A DNA stretch of 64,000 nucleotides from Sporosarcina ureilytica (GCF_001753205.1 NZ_CP017560.1:2294001-2358000), one strand, 5' to 3'; numbered from the stretch's first letter, positions 28,668-38,357 are shown. Numbers and translations are program-made. The notes: a model not told the origin generated them from the letters alone.

Positions 28668-29415
28668 TTTCGCCTTCTTTCAAATACGATACCGTCAAAC
28701 TTTCAAAATTATCATTTTGGCTAACGATAATATCTCCACGTAACATTAATTCCAATAATGACATGAATGTTATGACTAGCTCACCCGTTTCTCTACTTTC
28801 TAATAGGGCATAAAAATCACAACTGCCACCGCTTTTGACAAGTTTCTCCATAATGTCATCCATTTTCTCACCAACGGACTGCTCTGTTTTTGTTATACTA
28901 GCAGTAAGAGGTGCTCGAAGTCGATTACGATCCATCATTTTTTGGAATGCACCAATGAGGTCATAAACATTTAAACTTTCCTCTTGACCGACAGAAACAA
29001 CCTCTCCGTATTGCGCGATATCTTCAGGCGGTTTTGTGAAAAAGTCAGCCCGATCGTCCGCGGAATCTTTTAAGCTTTCGGCAGCTTCTTTATACTTGCG
29101 GTATTCAATTAAACGTGCCACAAGTTCATCACGCGGGTCATCTTCTAATTCAAAATCATCTTCTTCCCCGAACGCTTCATCTTCATGTATAGGAAGGAGC
29201 ATTTTACTTTTAATTTCTATTAAAGTTGCTGCCAATACGAGATACTCACTTAATTCGTCAAGTTGCAAAACACGCATTGCATGCAAATGTTCGATATACT
29301 GTTCTGTTAACTCCGCCATTGGAATATCGTATATATCGATTTCCAAACGGTTAATTAAATGAAGCAACAAATCTAAAGGTCCTTCAAATACTTCCAGTCG
29401 AACTTTATAGGACAT
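28651..29415 (-). CDS. scpA: Segregation and condensation protein ScpA
   Basis: Kleisin subunit that bridges the SMC dimer with ScpB. The N-terminal signature FEGPLDLLLHLINRLEIDIY is complete, and the C-terminal winged helix includes FMSLLELMLRGDI. I use the ATG at 29415, six bases after GGTGG, for 254 residues; the upstream GRWYI codons are unlikely to be translated. It overlaps scpB by 17 bases. Confidence 0.95.
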   Translation of the reverse strand: MSYKVRLEVFEGPLDLLLHLINRLEIDIYDIPMAELTEQYIEHLHAMRVLQLDELSEYLVLAATLIEIKSKMLLPIHEDEAFGEEDDFELEDDPRDELVARLIEYRKYKEAAESLKDSADDRADFFTKPPEDIAQYGEVVSVGQEESLNVYDLIGAFQKMMDRNRLRAPLTASITKTEQSVGEKMDDIMEKLVKSGGSCDFYALLESRETGELVITFMSLLELMLRGDIIVSQNDNFESLTVSYLKEGESVVRE

Positions 29416-29457
29416 GATGTACCACCTACCCATCTTACAGTTAAAGGATATGATAAT

Positions 29458-29970
29458 TTGAAACCGTTATACCATCCATACTTTGTAAAGTTTATTGTTT
29501 ATTTTAATAAGAATCAAGATTTTTTTGAATGTCATGAAGTACTCGAAGAATATTGGAATACATTCCCTGGCAGAACAAAAGAACACCCACTGACAGGTTA
29601 TATTTTGCTTTCAACTGGATTGTATCATTGGCGTAGAGGAAATAGTATCGGAGCACTGCGTACCTTAAAGAAAGCGAAAAATAAATTAAAAATAATGCCT
29701 GAAAATTTTATTGCCTATACTGAAGGTATTGATTTCCCATCACTATATGACCATGTTAAAAAAAGCATTGATGACATTGAGCGTGAGCAACCCTTTGTAT
29801 CCTTTTCAATTTCAGTCACGTCACCCAAACTTCATGCGTTAGTTGAATCAAAAGAGCCGCTCATGAAACTTTTACCTGTTGAGAGTGACGCCATTATCCA
29901 TAAACATATCTTACGAGATCGGTCCGAAATTATTCGTCTTCGGAACGAAAAAAAGAAGGGCAGACATTAG
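29458..29970 (+). CDS. ypuF: DUF309 protein YpuF
   Basis: A 170-residue protein of the DUF309 family, unknown function. The family block is FFECHEVLEEYWN (about 22-34) followed by LTGYILLSTGLYHWRRGN. It begins with TTG at 29458, preceded by AAAGGA at a spacing of 8; no ATG fits. The gene diverges from scpA, and its stop overlaps that of ribT by four bases on the opposite strand. B. subtilis YpuF (about 174 residues) has the same neighbours. Confidence 0.88.
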   Translation: MKPLYHPYFVKFIVYFNKNQDFFECHEVLEEYWNTFPGRTKEHPLTGYILLSTGLYHWRRGNSIGALRTLKKAKNKLKIMPENFIAYTEGIDFPSLYDHVKKSIDDIEREQPFVSFSISVTSPKLHALVESKEPLMKLLPVESDAIIHKHILRDRSEIIRLRNEKKKGRH

Positions 29971-30335
29971 TGATCTGCCCCTCCACTTTCCTCTTGCATA
30001 CATCTTTTTAAAAATGCTTCTGTAATTTCAGTGCTTTGACATTTCTTTTCTGGGTAACGACTTTGTATTGCTTTTACCATTTCCTTGCCAAATCCTTCTC
30101 CTCGAAACGACGGATTTACAGATAAATGTTGCAACGTAAAAACATCATTGCCCATTTCAATCCCCAGTAGGCCTATAAAATCTTCCCCGTCTTTCCAAAG
30201 ATACAATTCCCACGAGTCATCTGTCTCATATTGTTGAATTGTTTCCTGCAACGCTTTCACACTTTGATCCTCTGGCATGTACGAAAGCAGACCCATTGCA
30301 ATCTTCTCATAAGTCTTTTTGTAACGTATAAGCAT
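29967..30335 (-). CDS. ribT: GNAT acetyltransferase RibT
   Basis: A small GCN5-type N-acetyltransferase known as RibT from its place at the end of the B. subtilis rib operon; its substrate is not known. The acetyl-CoA-binding loop is NPSFRGEGFGKEMV (about 75-88), with the preceding strand FTLQHLSV. Length 122 agrees with B. subtilis RibT (124). The riboflavin synthesis genes are not next to it here, so it has lost its usual operon context. Confidence 0.87.
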   Translation of the reverse strand: MLIRYKKTYEKIAMGLLSYMPEDQSVKALQETIQQYETDDSWELYLWKDGEDFIGLLGIEMGNDVFTLQHLSVNPSFRGEGFGKEMVKAIQSRYPEKKCQSTEITEAFLKRCMQEESGGADH

Positions 30336-30376
30336 CTGTATGGATCCCTTCTTTTTCTGATAAAGTGAACAATCGG

Positions 30377-30459
30377 GCCTTTACGAGCAGTTGGTTGCCA
30401 TCGGACTTACCTAGATTCCATAAAAACCGTTGAATAGGAACCTTACTGCTCGTTAAGGC
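30377..30459. repeat. Long-loop inverted repeat between the small ORF and ribT
   Basis: GCCTTTACGAGCAGT at 30377-30391 and ACTGCTCGTTAAGGC at 30445-30459 are complementary at 14 of 15 positions, separated by 53 bases. No T run follows, so it is not a standard terminator. It lies between a small minus-strand ORF and ribT. Confidence 0.7.
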
Positions 30460-30494
30460 GGATAAAATATTTCATCAAATTGTATTTATACTAC

Positions 30495-30608
30495 TCAAGA
30501 TCCTGAACCAGGACCAAACGATGGCGCGATAAAGTACCAATACACTGCACCCCATATGAGACCCATGACAAGAATGCCCAGGAATAAAAATAGGTTTCGC
30601 TTCCTCAA
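30495..30608 (-). CDS. Small membrane protein downstream of lysA (37 residues)
   Basis: A TTG-initiated frame with a GAGGGG site six bases upstream; the TTG overlaps the lysA stop codon (TTGA), a typical coupling arrangement. The product starts MRKRNLFLFLGILVMG, has one clear membrane segment (about residues 5-26) and ends in a Gly/Ser/Pro-rich tail (PSFGPGSGS). I do not recognise a family. The coupling, the basic N-terminus and the full-length hydrophobic segment support it as a real gene. Confidence 0.65.
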   Translation of the reverse strand: MRKRNLFLFLGILVMGLIWGAVYWYFIAPSFGPGSGS

Positions 30609-31933
30609 ATTGTATCCCCTCGCTTTACCGCCTGTAATGGAACGTCAAGTCTCGTAATATCTTCATAAGTTTCTCTGCGAATAACGAGTTGATGCAATCC
30701 ATCTTCTACAAAAACAACGGCCGGTCGAGGTAGACGATTGTAATTACTTGCCATTGAGTAACTATACGCCCCTGTACAAAATGTTGCAATAATATCATCT
30801 TCTTTAGGACGCGCAATTAATGCGTGTTCAATGAGTTTATCTCCCGACTCACAACATTTCCCTGCAATCGTTACTTCAGTTGTTTGAGGTTCATTCATTC
30901 GATTTGCGGTCACTGCGGTATATTCCGCCCCGTATAATGCCGGTCGAATATTATCAGACATACCGCCATCAACCGCGACATATGTACGTATTTCAGGTAC
31001 TTCTTTCATACTTCCCAATTTGTATAGTGTAGTGCCTGCATCCCCTACTAGTGAACGACCAGGCTCAATCCAGATTTCCGGCATTGGATATTGATGTTGG
31101 CGCGTCATGGATAATACAACTGAAGCCATTTCTTCTACATACTTTGCAGGTGCAAGTGGTGCATCTTCTTCTGTATAGCGAATACCAAACCCTCCGCCCA
31201 AATTTAACACACTGCAAATAAAGTTATACTCATCGCGCCACATGATCATTTTATTCATGAGCGCTTCTGCTGCGAAGCGAAATGCAGTCGTTTCAAAAAT
31301 TTGTGAGCCGATATGGCAATGCATCCCTAACACTCGAATATAGTCATCGTTATGTAGTCGATAAAATGCCTCATCTGCTTGTCCATTTTTCAAATCAAAT
31401 CCAAACTTCGAATCTTCTTGCCCTGTCGTGATATAATTATGTGTATGTGCCTCAACGCCAGGCGTGACCCGAATCAGAACATCCATTTCTTGTTTACGCA
31501 ATGCCGATATTCTTTTAATTAACTCGATTTCTAAGAAATTATCGACAACGATACAGCCAACTTTTTCCGCAAATGCATATTCTAACTCTGCTTCACTTTT
31601 ATTGTTCCCGTGAAAATGAATTCGTTCACGTGGAAAACCAGCTTGAACAGCTGTATAGAGCTCTCCGCCCGAAACAACATCAAGAGAAAGCCCTTCTTGT
31701 TGTGCAACTTCATAAATTGCTATGGATGAAAATGCTTTACTTGCATACGCCACTTGTGCCTGAATCCCTTCTGCTCGAAAGGTTTCTTTAAATGCTCGGG
31801 CACGTTCACGAAACAGTGCGATATCATATGCAATTAGCGGAGTGCCATACGTGTTCACTAAGTCGACACTATCCACTCCGCCTATTGTCAAATGTCCTTT
31901 TTCATTGACCTCTTGTGTTCCATAGAGAAGCAT
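30605..31933 (-). CDS. lysA: Diaminopimelate decarboxylase
   Basis: Pyridoxal-phosphate enzyme that makes L-lysine from meso-diaminopimelate, the last step of lysine synthesis. The PLP lysine is in VAYASKAFS (about residue 62), the phosphate-binding block NLGGGFGIRY and the active-site loop HCHIGSQIF are present, and the catalytic Cys is in CESGDK. At 442 residues it matches B. subtilis LysA (about 439). As in B. subtilis it follows spoVAF. Confidence 0.97.
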   Translation of the reverse strand: MLLYGTQEVNEKGHLTIGGVDSVDLVNTYGTPLIAYDIALFRERARAFKETFRAEGIQAQVAYASKAFSSIAIYEVAQQEGLSLDVVSGGELYTAVQAGFPRERIHFHGNNKSEAELEYAFAEKVGCIVVDNFLEIELIKRISALRKQEMDVLIRVTPGVEAHTHNYITTGQEDSKFGFDLKNGQADEAFYRLHNDDYIRVLGMHCHIGSQIFETTAFRFAAEALMNKMIMWRDEYNFICSVLNLGGGFGIRYTEEDAPLAPAKYVEEMASVVLSMTRQHQYPMPEIWIEPGRSLVGDAGTTLYKLGSMKEVPEIRTYVAVDGGMSDNIRPALYGAEYTAVTANRMNEPQTTEVTIAGKCCESGDKLIEHALIARPKEDDIIATFCTGAYSYSMASNYNRLPRPAVVFVEDGLHQLVIRRETYEDITRLDVPLQAVKRGDTI

Positions 31934-32007
31934 TGAGGCTCTCCCCCTCTTTTTTTATTCTGAACTTATTCGAATTTTATCACAAACTGGGGAGAACTTG
32001 CAAAGTT

Positions 32008-33456
32008 CTATTTGAGTCGATTTCGATTTGGTGATTGTGTAATAAATGGTCGCGGTACATCCGCGGTCATCGGGAACCGAATTAAAACCCGCATCATAGC
32101 ACTTGGAAAAAATGGTACTGCAGGCCACATATACGGAACGTTCATTGGTTTCAACGAACATAAATAATAAAATAGAACAGCAATCGATAGGAAAAATCCA
32201 GGCGCACCAAGTAGTGCAGTTGAAAGAAGGATTATGACCCTAAATACTTTTGTTGTTATACTCAGTTCAAAAGATGGTATCGCGAAAGTAAGAATGGCAC
32301 TCACTGCAACATACAACACAACTTCAGGCGTGAATAAACCAACATCTATTGCCACTTGTCCAATCACAATGGCTGCCACGAGTCCCATGGCAGTAGATAA
32401 CGGTGATGGCGTGTGTATTGCCGCCATTCTCAGTATTTCTATCCCCACATCCGCAATAAGTAGCTGAACTAACAGGGGCACCTCACCAATATCCTTTGGT
32501 CCTATATAACTAAGAAAATCAGGCAAATAATGTTGCTCAGTTGCAACTAAATACCAAAATGGTAAAAGCAATAAACTTAAAGCTGCCCCTATGAATCGCG
32601 TTAGTCTAACAAATGTTCCAATAAGCGGAGCCTGCCTATACTCTTCCGCATGTTGTAAATGATGAAAGATAGGTGCTGGCACAAGTATTACTGATGGAGA
32701 CGTATCAACGATAATCGCAATATGCCCTTCTAATAAATGAGCTGCACATATATCGGGTCTCTCTGTATACCGACAGAATGGCATTGGATGAAATTTTTGT
32801 TTAAACAAAAATTCTTCGAGTGATTTGTCAGTCATCGTTAATCCATCATGTTCAATTTCATCCAAACGCTGTCGAATGTAATCTAAATGCTCCTCGCTAG
32901 CTGCTCCTTGGATAAACGTAATGGCAACATCTGTCTTCCCATTAATCGTCGTCTGGTGCATTTGAAATCGTAAATCCTCAGTTCGCAACCTTCTTCTTAC
33001 AAGTGCTGTATTTTGTACGATTGATTCAGTAAAACCGTCTCTCGCACCACGAATCACTTTCTCCGTATCCGGTTCTTCAGGTTGCCTGCCAGGATAAGAT
33101 CGCATGTCGATTATAAATGCATAGCCATTTTGTGTAATAAATGCGGGTTGACCCGTTAAAATGTTCGTTAGTAGCTCATCTCTATCTTTAACTTCTGTCA
33201 CAGCTTGATAAGGAAAGTAAGACAGAAACTTCTCACTTTCCTCTACATCTTCATCATCCTCCAACTGATTCCATTGCATTCTTGTTAATAGTGTCAATAA
33301 TCCGTGGTCATCCACTAAGCCGTTCATATAGAGAAGTAAAGCAGGCATATCCCATAAGTGGATAGTCCTTGCTACCGCATCATATGTTTCACCTTTACCA
33401 AAACATTGATTAAACCAGTCTTCTCCTTCTTTCATAGAAGCAAATAGTTTTTCCAT
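32008..33456 (-). CDS. spoVAF: Stage V sporulation protein AF (GerA family)
   Basis: A spore inner-membrane protein related to the A subunits of nutrient germinant receptors, with a supporting role in germination. A hydrophilic N-terminal half (about 1-270) with MQWNQLEDDEDVEESEKFLS is followed by about five membrane segments and a basic tail. Length 482 compares with about 493 in B. subtilis. It lies only four bases downstream of sigF: the genes spoVAA to spoVAE, which separate the two in B. subtilis, are not here. Confidence 0.92.
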   Translation of the reverse strand: MEKLFASMKEGEDWFNQCFGKGETYDAVARTIHLWDMPALLLYMNGLVDDHGLLTLLTRMQWNQLEDDEDVEESEKFLSYFPYQAVTEVKDRDELLTNILTGQPAFITQNGYAFIIDMRSYPGRQPEEPDTEKVIRGARDGFTESIVQNTALVRRRLRTEDLRFQMHQTTINGKTDVAITFIQGAASEEHLDYIRQRLDEIEHDGLTMTDKSLEEFLFKQKFHPMPFCRYTERPDICAAHLLEGHIAIIVDTSPSVILVPAPIFHHLQHAEEYRQAPLIGTFVRLTRFIGAALSLLLLPFWYLVATEQHYLPDFLSYIGPKDIGEVPLLVQLLIADVGIEILRMAAIHTPSPLSTAMGLVAAIVIGQVAIDVGLFTPEVVLYVAVSAILTFAIPSFELSITTKVFRVIILLSTALLGAPGFFLSIAVLFYYLCSLKPMNVPYMWPAVPFFPSAMMRVLIRFPMTADVPRPFITQSPNRNRLK

Positions 33457-33460
33457 CGTT

Positions 33461-34249
33461 TTAATCCGTCCTCACTTTTTCCGAACTCTCCTCTGTATTT
33501 GCCCCCATCCACATTTTTAACTGAGCTAGTATTTTTTTCTCTAGCCGCGAAACTTGTACTTGTGATATGCCAATCCGTTCAGCAATATCACTTTGTGTAT
33601 AATCTAAATAATAGCGCATATAAATAATTGTCTGGTCTCGTTTATTAAGCCTAGTAATGACATCCCTTAACGGTATATGATTAAAGACTTTTTCCGATCG
33701 ATCATCACGAAGCTGATCCATTAACGTTAAACTATCTCCTTCATTTTCATAAAGTTGCTCATGAAGTGATGCAGGATCACGCAAGGCGTCCGAGGCTAAT
33801 ATGACATCCTCCAATTTAACATCTAGCATATCTGCAATTTCAGATAGCGTAGGCGCTTGTCCACTTTCTTTTACATAATTATCAGTTGCATGGCGAATTT
33901 TAAAACTCAGTTCTCGAATCGAACGACTTACTTTCACCATGCCGTCATCACGTAAAAATCGTTGAATCTCTCCAACAATCATCGGAACAGCATAAGTAGA
34001 AAACTTTACATCGTACGATAAATCAAATTTATCAATCGACTTCATTAATCCGATACAACCAATTTGAAATAAATCTTCCGGATCTGCACCGCGGGAAGCG
34101 AACCGCTGAACGATAGACCATACAAGACGCGTATTTCCTTCAATCATCGTTTTCCGCGCCTCTTTATCGCCTTCTTGTGAAAGTTTAATTAGTTCCCTCA
34201 TCTTCTCCTGCGACAATAAAGCATGTTTCTTTTCAACGGATGCGTCCAT
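33461..34249 (-). CDS. sigF: Forespore RNA polymerase sigma factor SigF
   Basis: The first forespore-specific sigma factor. Region 2 is visible in WSIVQRFASRGADPEDLFQI with GCIGLMKSIDKFDL, region 3 in SRSIRELSFKIRHA, and region 4 ends in QSDIAERIGISQVQVSRLEK. Length 262 (B. subtilis 255). It is the third gene of the spoIIA operon, three bases after spoIIAB. SpoIIAB is its inhibitor. Confidence 0.97.
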   Translation of the reverse strand: MDASVEKKHALLSQEKMRELIKLSQEGDKEARKTMIEGNTRLVWSIVQRFASRGADPEDLFQIGCIGLMKSIDKFDLSYDVKFSTYAVPMIVGEIQRFLRDDGMVKVSRSIRELSFKIRHATDNYVKESGQAPTLSEIADMLDVKLEDVILASDALRDPASLHEQLYENEGDSLTLMDQLRDDRSEKVFNHIPLRDVITRLNKRDQTIIYMRYYLDYTQSDIAERIGISQVQVSRLEKKILAQLKMWMGANTEESSEKVRTD

Positions 34250-34252
34250 ACG

Positions 34253-34699
34253 TCACCTCATTCTGCTCGTTTCCGTTACCGGAGAAAATCGTTTTTCAAA
34301 TTTCACGACTGTACCTGAGCCAACATTTGATTCAACTGATAAACTATCTGAAAAGCTTTCCATTATTGTAAAACCCATTCCTGAACGCTCCATATGAGGA
34401 CGAGTTGTGTACATCGGCTCCATTGCTTGTTCAATGTCAGCAATTCCCGCGCCTTCATCACGAACTGTCATTGTCACTTTATCATCCTCAATCGTTGCAT
34501 GGATGGTAACGATGCTCTTTCCATCGCAGTCATATCCATGAAGTATCGCATTCGTCACCGCTTCTGAGACAATCGTTTTAAATTCAGAGATTTCTTCGAT
34601 TGTCGGATCGAGCGGGGTGATAAAACAAGTCATTGCCATCCTCGCAAGTGCCTCGTTTTCTTCGATTGCAACAAAAGATAACATCATCTCATTGTTCAT
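34253..34699 (-). CDS. spoIIAB: Anti-sigma F factor and serine kinase SpoIIAB
   Basis: Binds and inhibits SigF and phosphorylates SpoIIAA. The Bergerat ATP-binding fold is complete: SEAVTNAILHGY (N box), RDEGAGI (G1) and SGMGFTIM (G2). At 148 residues it is the normal length (146 in B. subtilis). It overlaps the spoIIAA stop by 11 bases. Confidence 0.96.
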   Translation of the reverse strand: MNNEMMLSFVAIEENEALARMAMTCFITPLDPTIEEISEFKTIVSEAVTNAILHGYDCDGKSIVTIHATIEDDKVTMTVRDEGAGIADIEQAMEPMYTTRPHMERSGMGFTIMESFSDSLSVESNVGSGTVVKFEKRFSPVTETSRMR

Positions 34700-35042
34700 G
34701 TAAAACCCCTCCTATTTCCCCGATCGCCTGATCGACCGTACAATGTCTAATATTCTTTTCAAGACCTGAAAAACTAAAAATCTTTTCCATTGTGACAGAA
34801 GGATTTAAAATAAGCGTCTCTCCACCAAAAGGTGCAAGATCGCGCATCCTACCAAGGATTAACCCAATTCCCGCACTATCCATAAATCCAAGCTTCTCTA
34901 AATCCCATATCACAGCCTTCACTTGACCTGCGAAAATAGCGGAAGATATATTTGTTCTAATCCCGTTTGCCTCATGGTTATCTAGTTCCCCATACAATGT
35001 CACTACTAATATTCCGTTCTCTGTAATTTCAATATTTGCCAC
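34689..35042 (-). CDS. spoIIAA: Anti-anti-sigma F factor SpoIIAA
   Basis: STAS-domain protein that releases SigF from SpoIIAB when dephosphorylated by SpoIIE. The phosphorylated Ser lies in FMDSAGIGLILGRM (about residue 57-58). I place the start at the GTG at 35042, six bases after AAGGAGGGG; this gives 117 residues, the same as in B. subtilis, whereas a longer frame to 35105 has no ribosome-binding site. It is the first gene of spoIIA; dacF, which precedes it in B. subtilis, is absent. Confidence 0.94.
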   Translation of the reverse strand: MANIEITENGILVVTLYGELDNHEANGIRTNISSAIFAGQVKAVIWDLEKLGFMDSAGIGLILGRMRDLAPFGGETLILNPSVTMEKIFSFSGLEKNIRHCTVDQAIGEIGGVLHEQ

Positions 35043-35302
35043 AGTGAACCCCTCCTTCACGCCCTTCTTTCCACATCGGATTAAGAGAATCCTTCCCGGT
35101 GACAAAACTAGTCATTGAACGAAAAAACTTCTTATGTTTCGACAAAGTTTGGTCCTCCTCTAAGTATGTGCATTCGTAACCTAAATTACACATACGAGAT
35201 AGAAAAATTCATAATGTTTCTTTGGAAGTTGATTTCATGGATATTGGGACGTCTGTTAGTGATTGAATATATTCTAGATTTACAGGTTGGAATCCCAACG
35301 TT

Positions 35303-35520
35303 GTTGATTTCCGTTCCAGGCGCACGCTTTCCGTGGGGCGGGCGGTGAGCCAATCGCAAAACGGAGATTGCGATTTGCCGTATTTCTGCGGTTTTTGCAG
35401 AAATTAAGGCATCCTGTTGGATATTCCTGCTCATAACGCTTCGCTTTTACTCGCAAAAGCCGTTCTTCGTTACGGCTTTCGCTAATCCCACAGGAGTCGG
35501 CGCCTTCCACTCCAATCAAC
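35303..35520. repeat. Structured intergenic repeat, copy C
   Basis: A 218-base copy in the 809-base gap upstream of spoIIAA (35043-35850). It begins GTTGATTTCCGTTCCAGGCG and ends CTTCCACTCCAATCAAC, with the GGGGCGGGCGGTGAGCCA, TTGCCGTATTTCTGC, AAGGCATCC and TACTCGCAAAAGCCGTTCTT blocks. The IS-like flanks seen around copies A, D and E are absent. From 35521 to 35796 I see only AT-rich sequence without a supported gene. Confidence 0.85.
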
Positions 35521-35796
35521 GAAGACACCTCTATACATAAACAATCGACAGGATATCAAACCTAATTTTCGTTTTTCACTATTTAAAAAATCAATTATAA
35601 ACTTAATTCTTTACATTATTAAAATTAGCTCTGATTTTAAGGTTGAATAGCTCATAACAGATTGAACATACTCGAAAACAGACCCATCCTACTTCGCAAA
35701 AGTTCACACTAACTTAGAAACAGTTGAGTACACTCACCCCATCCCATTTAAGTGTCCGTGAAAATAGTCATTTATTCCAAATAATATTTTTAAACA

Positions 35797-35842
35797 AACA
35801 AAAAACTCTTCGACTAAGATTTTTGACCTTAGCGAAGAGTTT
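35797..35842 (-). terminator. Terminator after pdp
   Basis: Stem AAACTCTTCG-CTAAG with its near-complement (one mismatch, 15 pairs), a nine-base loop and a T run on the minus strand, directly after the pdp stop. Confidence 0.85.
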
Positions 35843-35850
35843 GTGAATCA

Positions 35851-37158
35851 TTATTTTGTTATGATTTCTCCAATTAATGGAGGAGGTGTAATCTTTGCAT
35901 CCTCAATATGAATATGTTGCAAAAGCAACTCTGTTGATTGGGTAACGTCCTCAGAGTTCGCATGTAAGATTGCAAGCGTCTCGCCCTTTTCCACGTAGTC
36001 ACCGACTTTTTTATTTAATACGATGCCCACGGCTAGGTCAATCTTATCTTCTTTTGTGGCCCTACCAGCCCCGAGTAACATCGCCGCTATGCCGATATCA
36101 TCTGCTTCCATTTTTGTTACATAACCAGATCGACTGGCAACGACTGGAATTTGATATTGTGCCCTTGGCAGGCGTGAAGGGTCTTCAATTACGGTTCTAT
36201 CTCCGCCTTGCGCTTCAATTAAATCACCGAATAACTGGAGCGCCTTGCCGTTTTGAATAACTTCTTTTAACATCTTTCTTGCTTCTTCAAGTGACTCGGC
36301 CTGCCCGCCTAGTACAACCATTTGGCTGCCTAGTGTGAGACATAACTCCGTTAAATCTTCAGGGCCTTTTCCTTGTAGTGTCTCAATGGCTTCCGTAACT
36401 TCTAGCGCATTGCCAATTGCATTTCCTAGTGGCTGACTCATGTCAGAAATAATCGCCATCGTATTACGGCCCACTTCATTCCCGATTGCAACCATCGCTT
36501 GTGCTAGCGCTTTTGAATCTTCAAGGGTTTTCATAAATGCACCTTCACCTGATTTTACATCAAGTACAATGGCATCCGCACCAGCTGCGATTTTTTTACT
36601 CATAATTGAACTTGCAATGAGCGGAATGCTGTCAACTGTCGCTGTGACATCACGTAATGCATAAATCTTCTGGTCAGCAGGTGTTAAGTTTCCGCTTTGT
36701 CCAATTACCGCAAGTTTCAAGTCATTTACTTGTTTTACAAATTGCTCTTTCGTTAATTCAATATGAAAACCTTTCATTGCCTCAAGTTTATCGAGCGTGC
36801 CTCCAGTATGACCGAGGCCTCTTCCACTCATTTTCGCAACCGGAACACCGCAAGCCGCAACGAGAGGTACGAGAATTAACGTTGTCGTATCTCCTACGCC
36901 GCCTGTTGAATGTTTATCAACCTTCACACCTTCGATTGCCGATAAATCGATTTGTTCCCCAGACTCTACCATTGCTAATGTCAAATGTGCTTGTTCTTCT
37001 GCATTCATGCCTTTGAAATAAACCGCCATCAGAAAAGCACTTGCTTGATAATCAGGAATCGTTCCATCTGTATAGCCATTTACAAAAAGTTCAATTTCAG
37101 CTTTCGTCAATACTTCTCCGTTACGCTTTTTTTCTATAACATCCACCATACGTACCAT
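35851..37158 (-). CDS. pdp: Pyrimidine-nucleoside phosphorylase
   Basis: Splits uridine, thymidine and deoxyuridine with phosphate, feeding pentose phosphates to salvage. The family signature [19 protein letters not shown] is at about 111-129, and the phosphate loop [15 protein letters not shown] at about 79-93. Length 435 matches B. subtilis Pdp (433). It follows drm (phosphopentomutase) directly, so deoxyribose 1-phosphate released here can be isomerised by its neighbour. In B. subtilis the purine enzyme PupG is the one beside drm; here the pyrimidine enzyme has this place. Confidence 0.95.
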   Translation of the reverse strand: MVRMVDVIEKKRNGEVLTKAEIELFVNGYTDGTIPDYQASAFLMAVYFKGMNAEEQAHLTLAMVESGEQIDLSAIEGVKVDKHSTGGVGDTTTLILVPLVAACGVPVAKMSGRGLGHTGGTLDKLEAMKGFHIELTKEQFVKQVNDLKLAVIGQSGNLTPADQKIYALRDVTATVDSIPLIASSIMSKKIAAGADAIVLDVKSGEGAFMKTLEDSKALAQAMVAIGNEVGRNTMAIISDMSQPLGNAIGNALEVTEAIETLQGKGPEDLTELCLTLGSQMVVLGGQAESLEEARKMLKEVIQNGKALQLFGDLIEAQGGDRTVIEDPSRLPRAQYQIPVVASRSGYVTKMEADDIGIAAMLLGAGRATKEDKIDLAVGIVLNKKVGDYVEKGETLAILHANSEDVTQSTELLLQHIHIEDAKITPPPLIGEIITK

Positions 37159-37160
37159 AA

Positions 37161-38357
37161 TTATTTCACCCGTTCTTTTAATAATGGTAAAAAGCTTTCA
37201 CCAAATTGCGGTAACTTCACGTTAAAATTATCTGCAATCGTTGCACCGATATCTGAAAAAGTTTCATTCACTGGCATTTCTCCTCCTGATTCAAAGGACG
37301 GCGAATACGCTAGTAACGGTACAAACTCCCGTGTATGGTCCGTTCCAGCATGGGTTGGATCATTACCATGATCGGCAGTAATAATGAGTAAATCATCTTC
37401 TCTTAGTACGCTCATAATTTCGTCCAGTCGTGCGTCGAATTCTTCAAGTGCTTTTCCATAGCCAATTGGATCTCTTCGATGACCAAATAATGCGTCAAAG
37501 TCAACAAGATTTACAAAGCTTAATCCGTGGAAATCTTTCTTCATCACATCAATTAATTTATCGACCCCATCCATATTGCTAACCGTTCGAACAGATTCAG
37601 TAATCCCCTCTTCATTGAAAATATCGGAAATTTTTCCTATCGCAATCACATCATAATCCGCATCTTGTAATTCATTCATAACTGTACGTTCGAATGGCTT
37701 TAACGCATAATCATGACGGTTCGCTGTTCTTGTAAAGTTTCCAGGTGTTCCGACAAATGGTCTTGCAATAATTCGTCCGACTAGATATTCGGGTGCCAAC
37801 GTAATTTCCCGGGCAATTTCGCAAATTCTGTATTGCTCGTCAATTGGAATGATATCTTCATGAGCCGCGATTTGTAGCACTGGATCCGCGGAAGTATAGA
37901 CGATGAGTGCGCCTGTCTTCATATGCTCCTCGCCTAATTCATCGATAATCGCTGTACCACTTGCTGGTTTATTCCCAATCACTTTTCTGCCAGTTCGCTG
38001 TTCTAATTCAGCAATTAATTCCTCAGAAAATCCATTCGGATAGACTTTAAAAGGTTTGTCAATGTTGAGCCCCATAATTTCCCAGTGGCCAGTCATTGTA
38101 TCTTTCCCAACGGAAGCTTCTTGCATTTTTCCATACATCGCCAGCGGTTCATCCGCGACTGGTACGCCTTCGATAGGTCGAATATTCGAAAGTCCGAGCT
38201 TCGCCATATTCGGCATATGTAAACCTTTCATTTCTCTTGCAATATGACCAAGCGTATCTGCCCCTTCATCTCCATATAAATGAGCATCCGGCGCTTCTCC
38301 AATTCCAACAGAGTCCAATACGATTAGGTGGACCCTTTTAAATGTTTCGTTTTTCAT
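37161..38357 (-). CDS. drm: Phosphopentomutase
   Basis: Interconverts (deoxy)ribose 1- and 5-phosphates in nucleoside salvage. An alkaline-phosphatase-type metal fold is seen: [11 protein letters not shown] (about 15-25) with the metal Asp, [13 protein letters not shown] with the phosphothreonine, and [20 protein letters not shown] near the C-terminus. Length 398 matches the family (about 394). It lies upstream of pdp and downstream of xerD. Confidence 0.97.
   Translation of the reverse strand: MKNETFKRVHLIVLDSVGIGEAPDAHLYGDEGADTLGHIAREMKGLHMPNMAKLGLSNIRPIEGVPVADEPLAMYGKMQEASVGKDTMTGHWEIMGLNIDKPFKVYPNGFSEELIAELEQRTGRKVIGNKPASGTAIIDELGEEHMKTGALIVYTSADPVLQIAAHEDIIPIDEQYRICEIAREITLAPEYLVGRIIARPFVGTPGNFTRTANRHDYALKPFERTVMNELQDADYDVIAIGKISDIFNEEGITESVRTVSNMDGVDKLIDVMKKDFHGLSFVNLVDFDALFGHRRDPIGYGKALEEFDARLDEIMSVLREDDLLIITADHGNDPTHAGTDHTREFVPLLAYSPSFESGGEMPVNETFSDIGATIADNFNVKLPQFGESFLPLLKERVK

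Noticed and set aside
31934-32007. Lysine riboswitch before lysA
   Set aside because: The gap to spoVAF is only 74 bases, far too short for the aptamer, and contains no such motif.
34689-35105. Longer N-terminus for SpoIIAA
   Set aside because: The extension lacks a ribosome-binding site and covers the real one; the GTG at 35042 gives the normal family length.
35186-35528. ORFs over structured repeat copy C
   Set aside because: The same frames recur only where the repeat recurs (for example 50713-50949), so they are a by-product of the repeat sequence.
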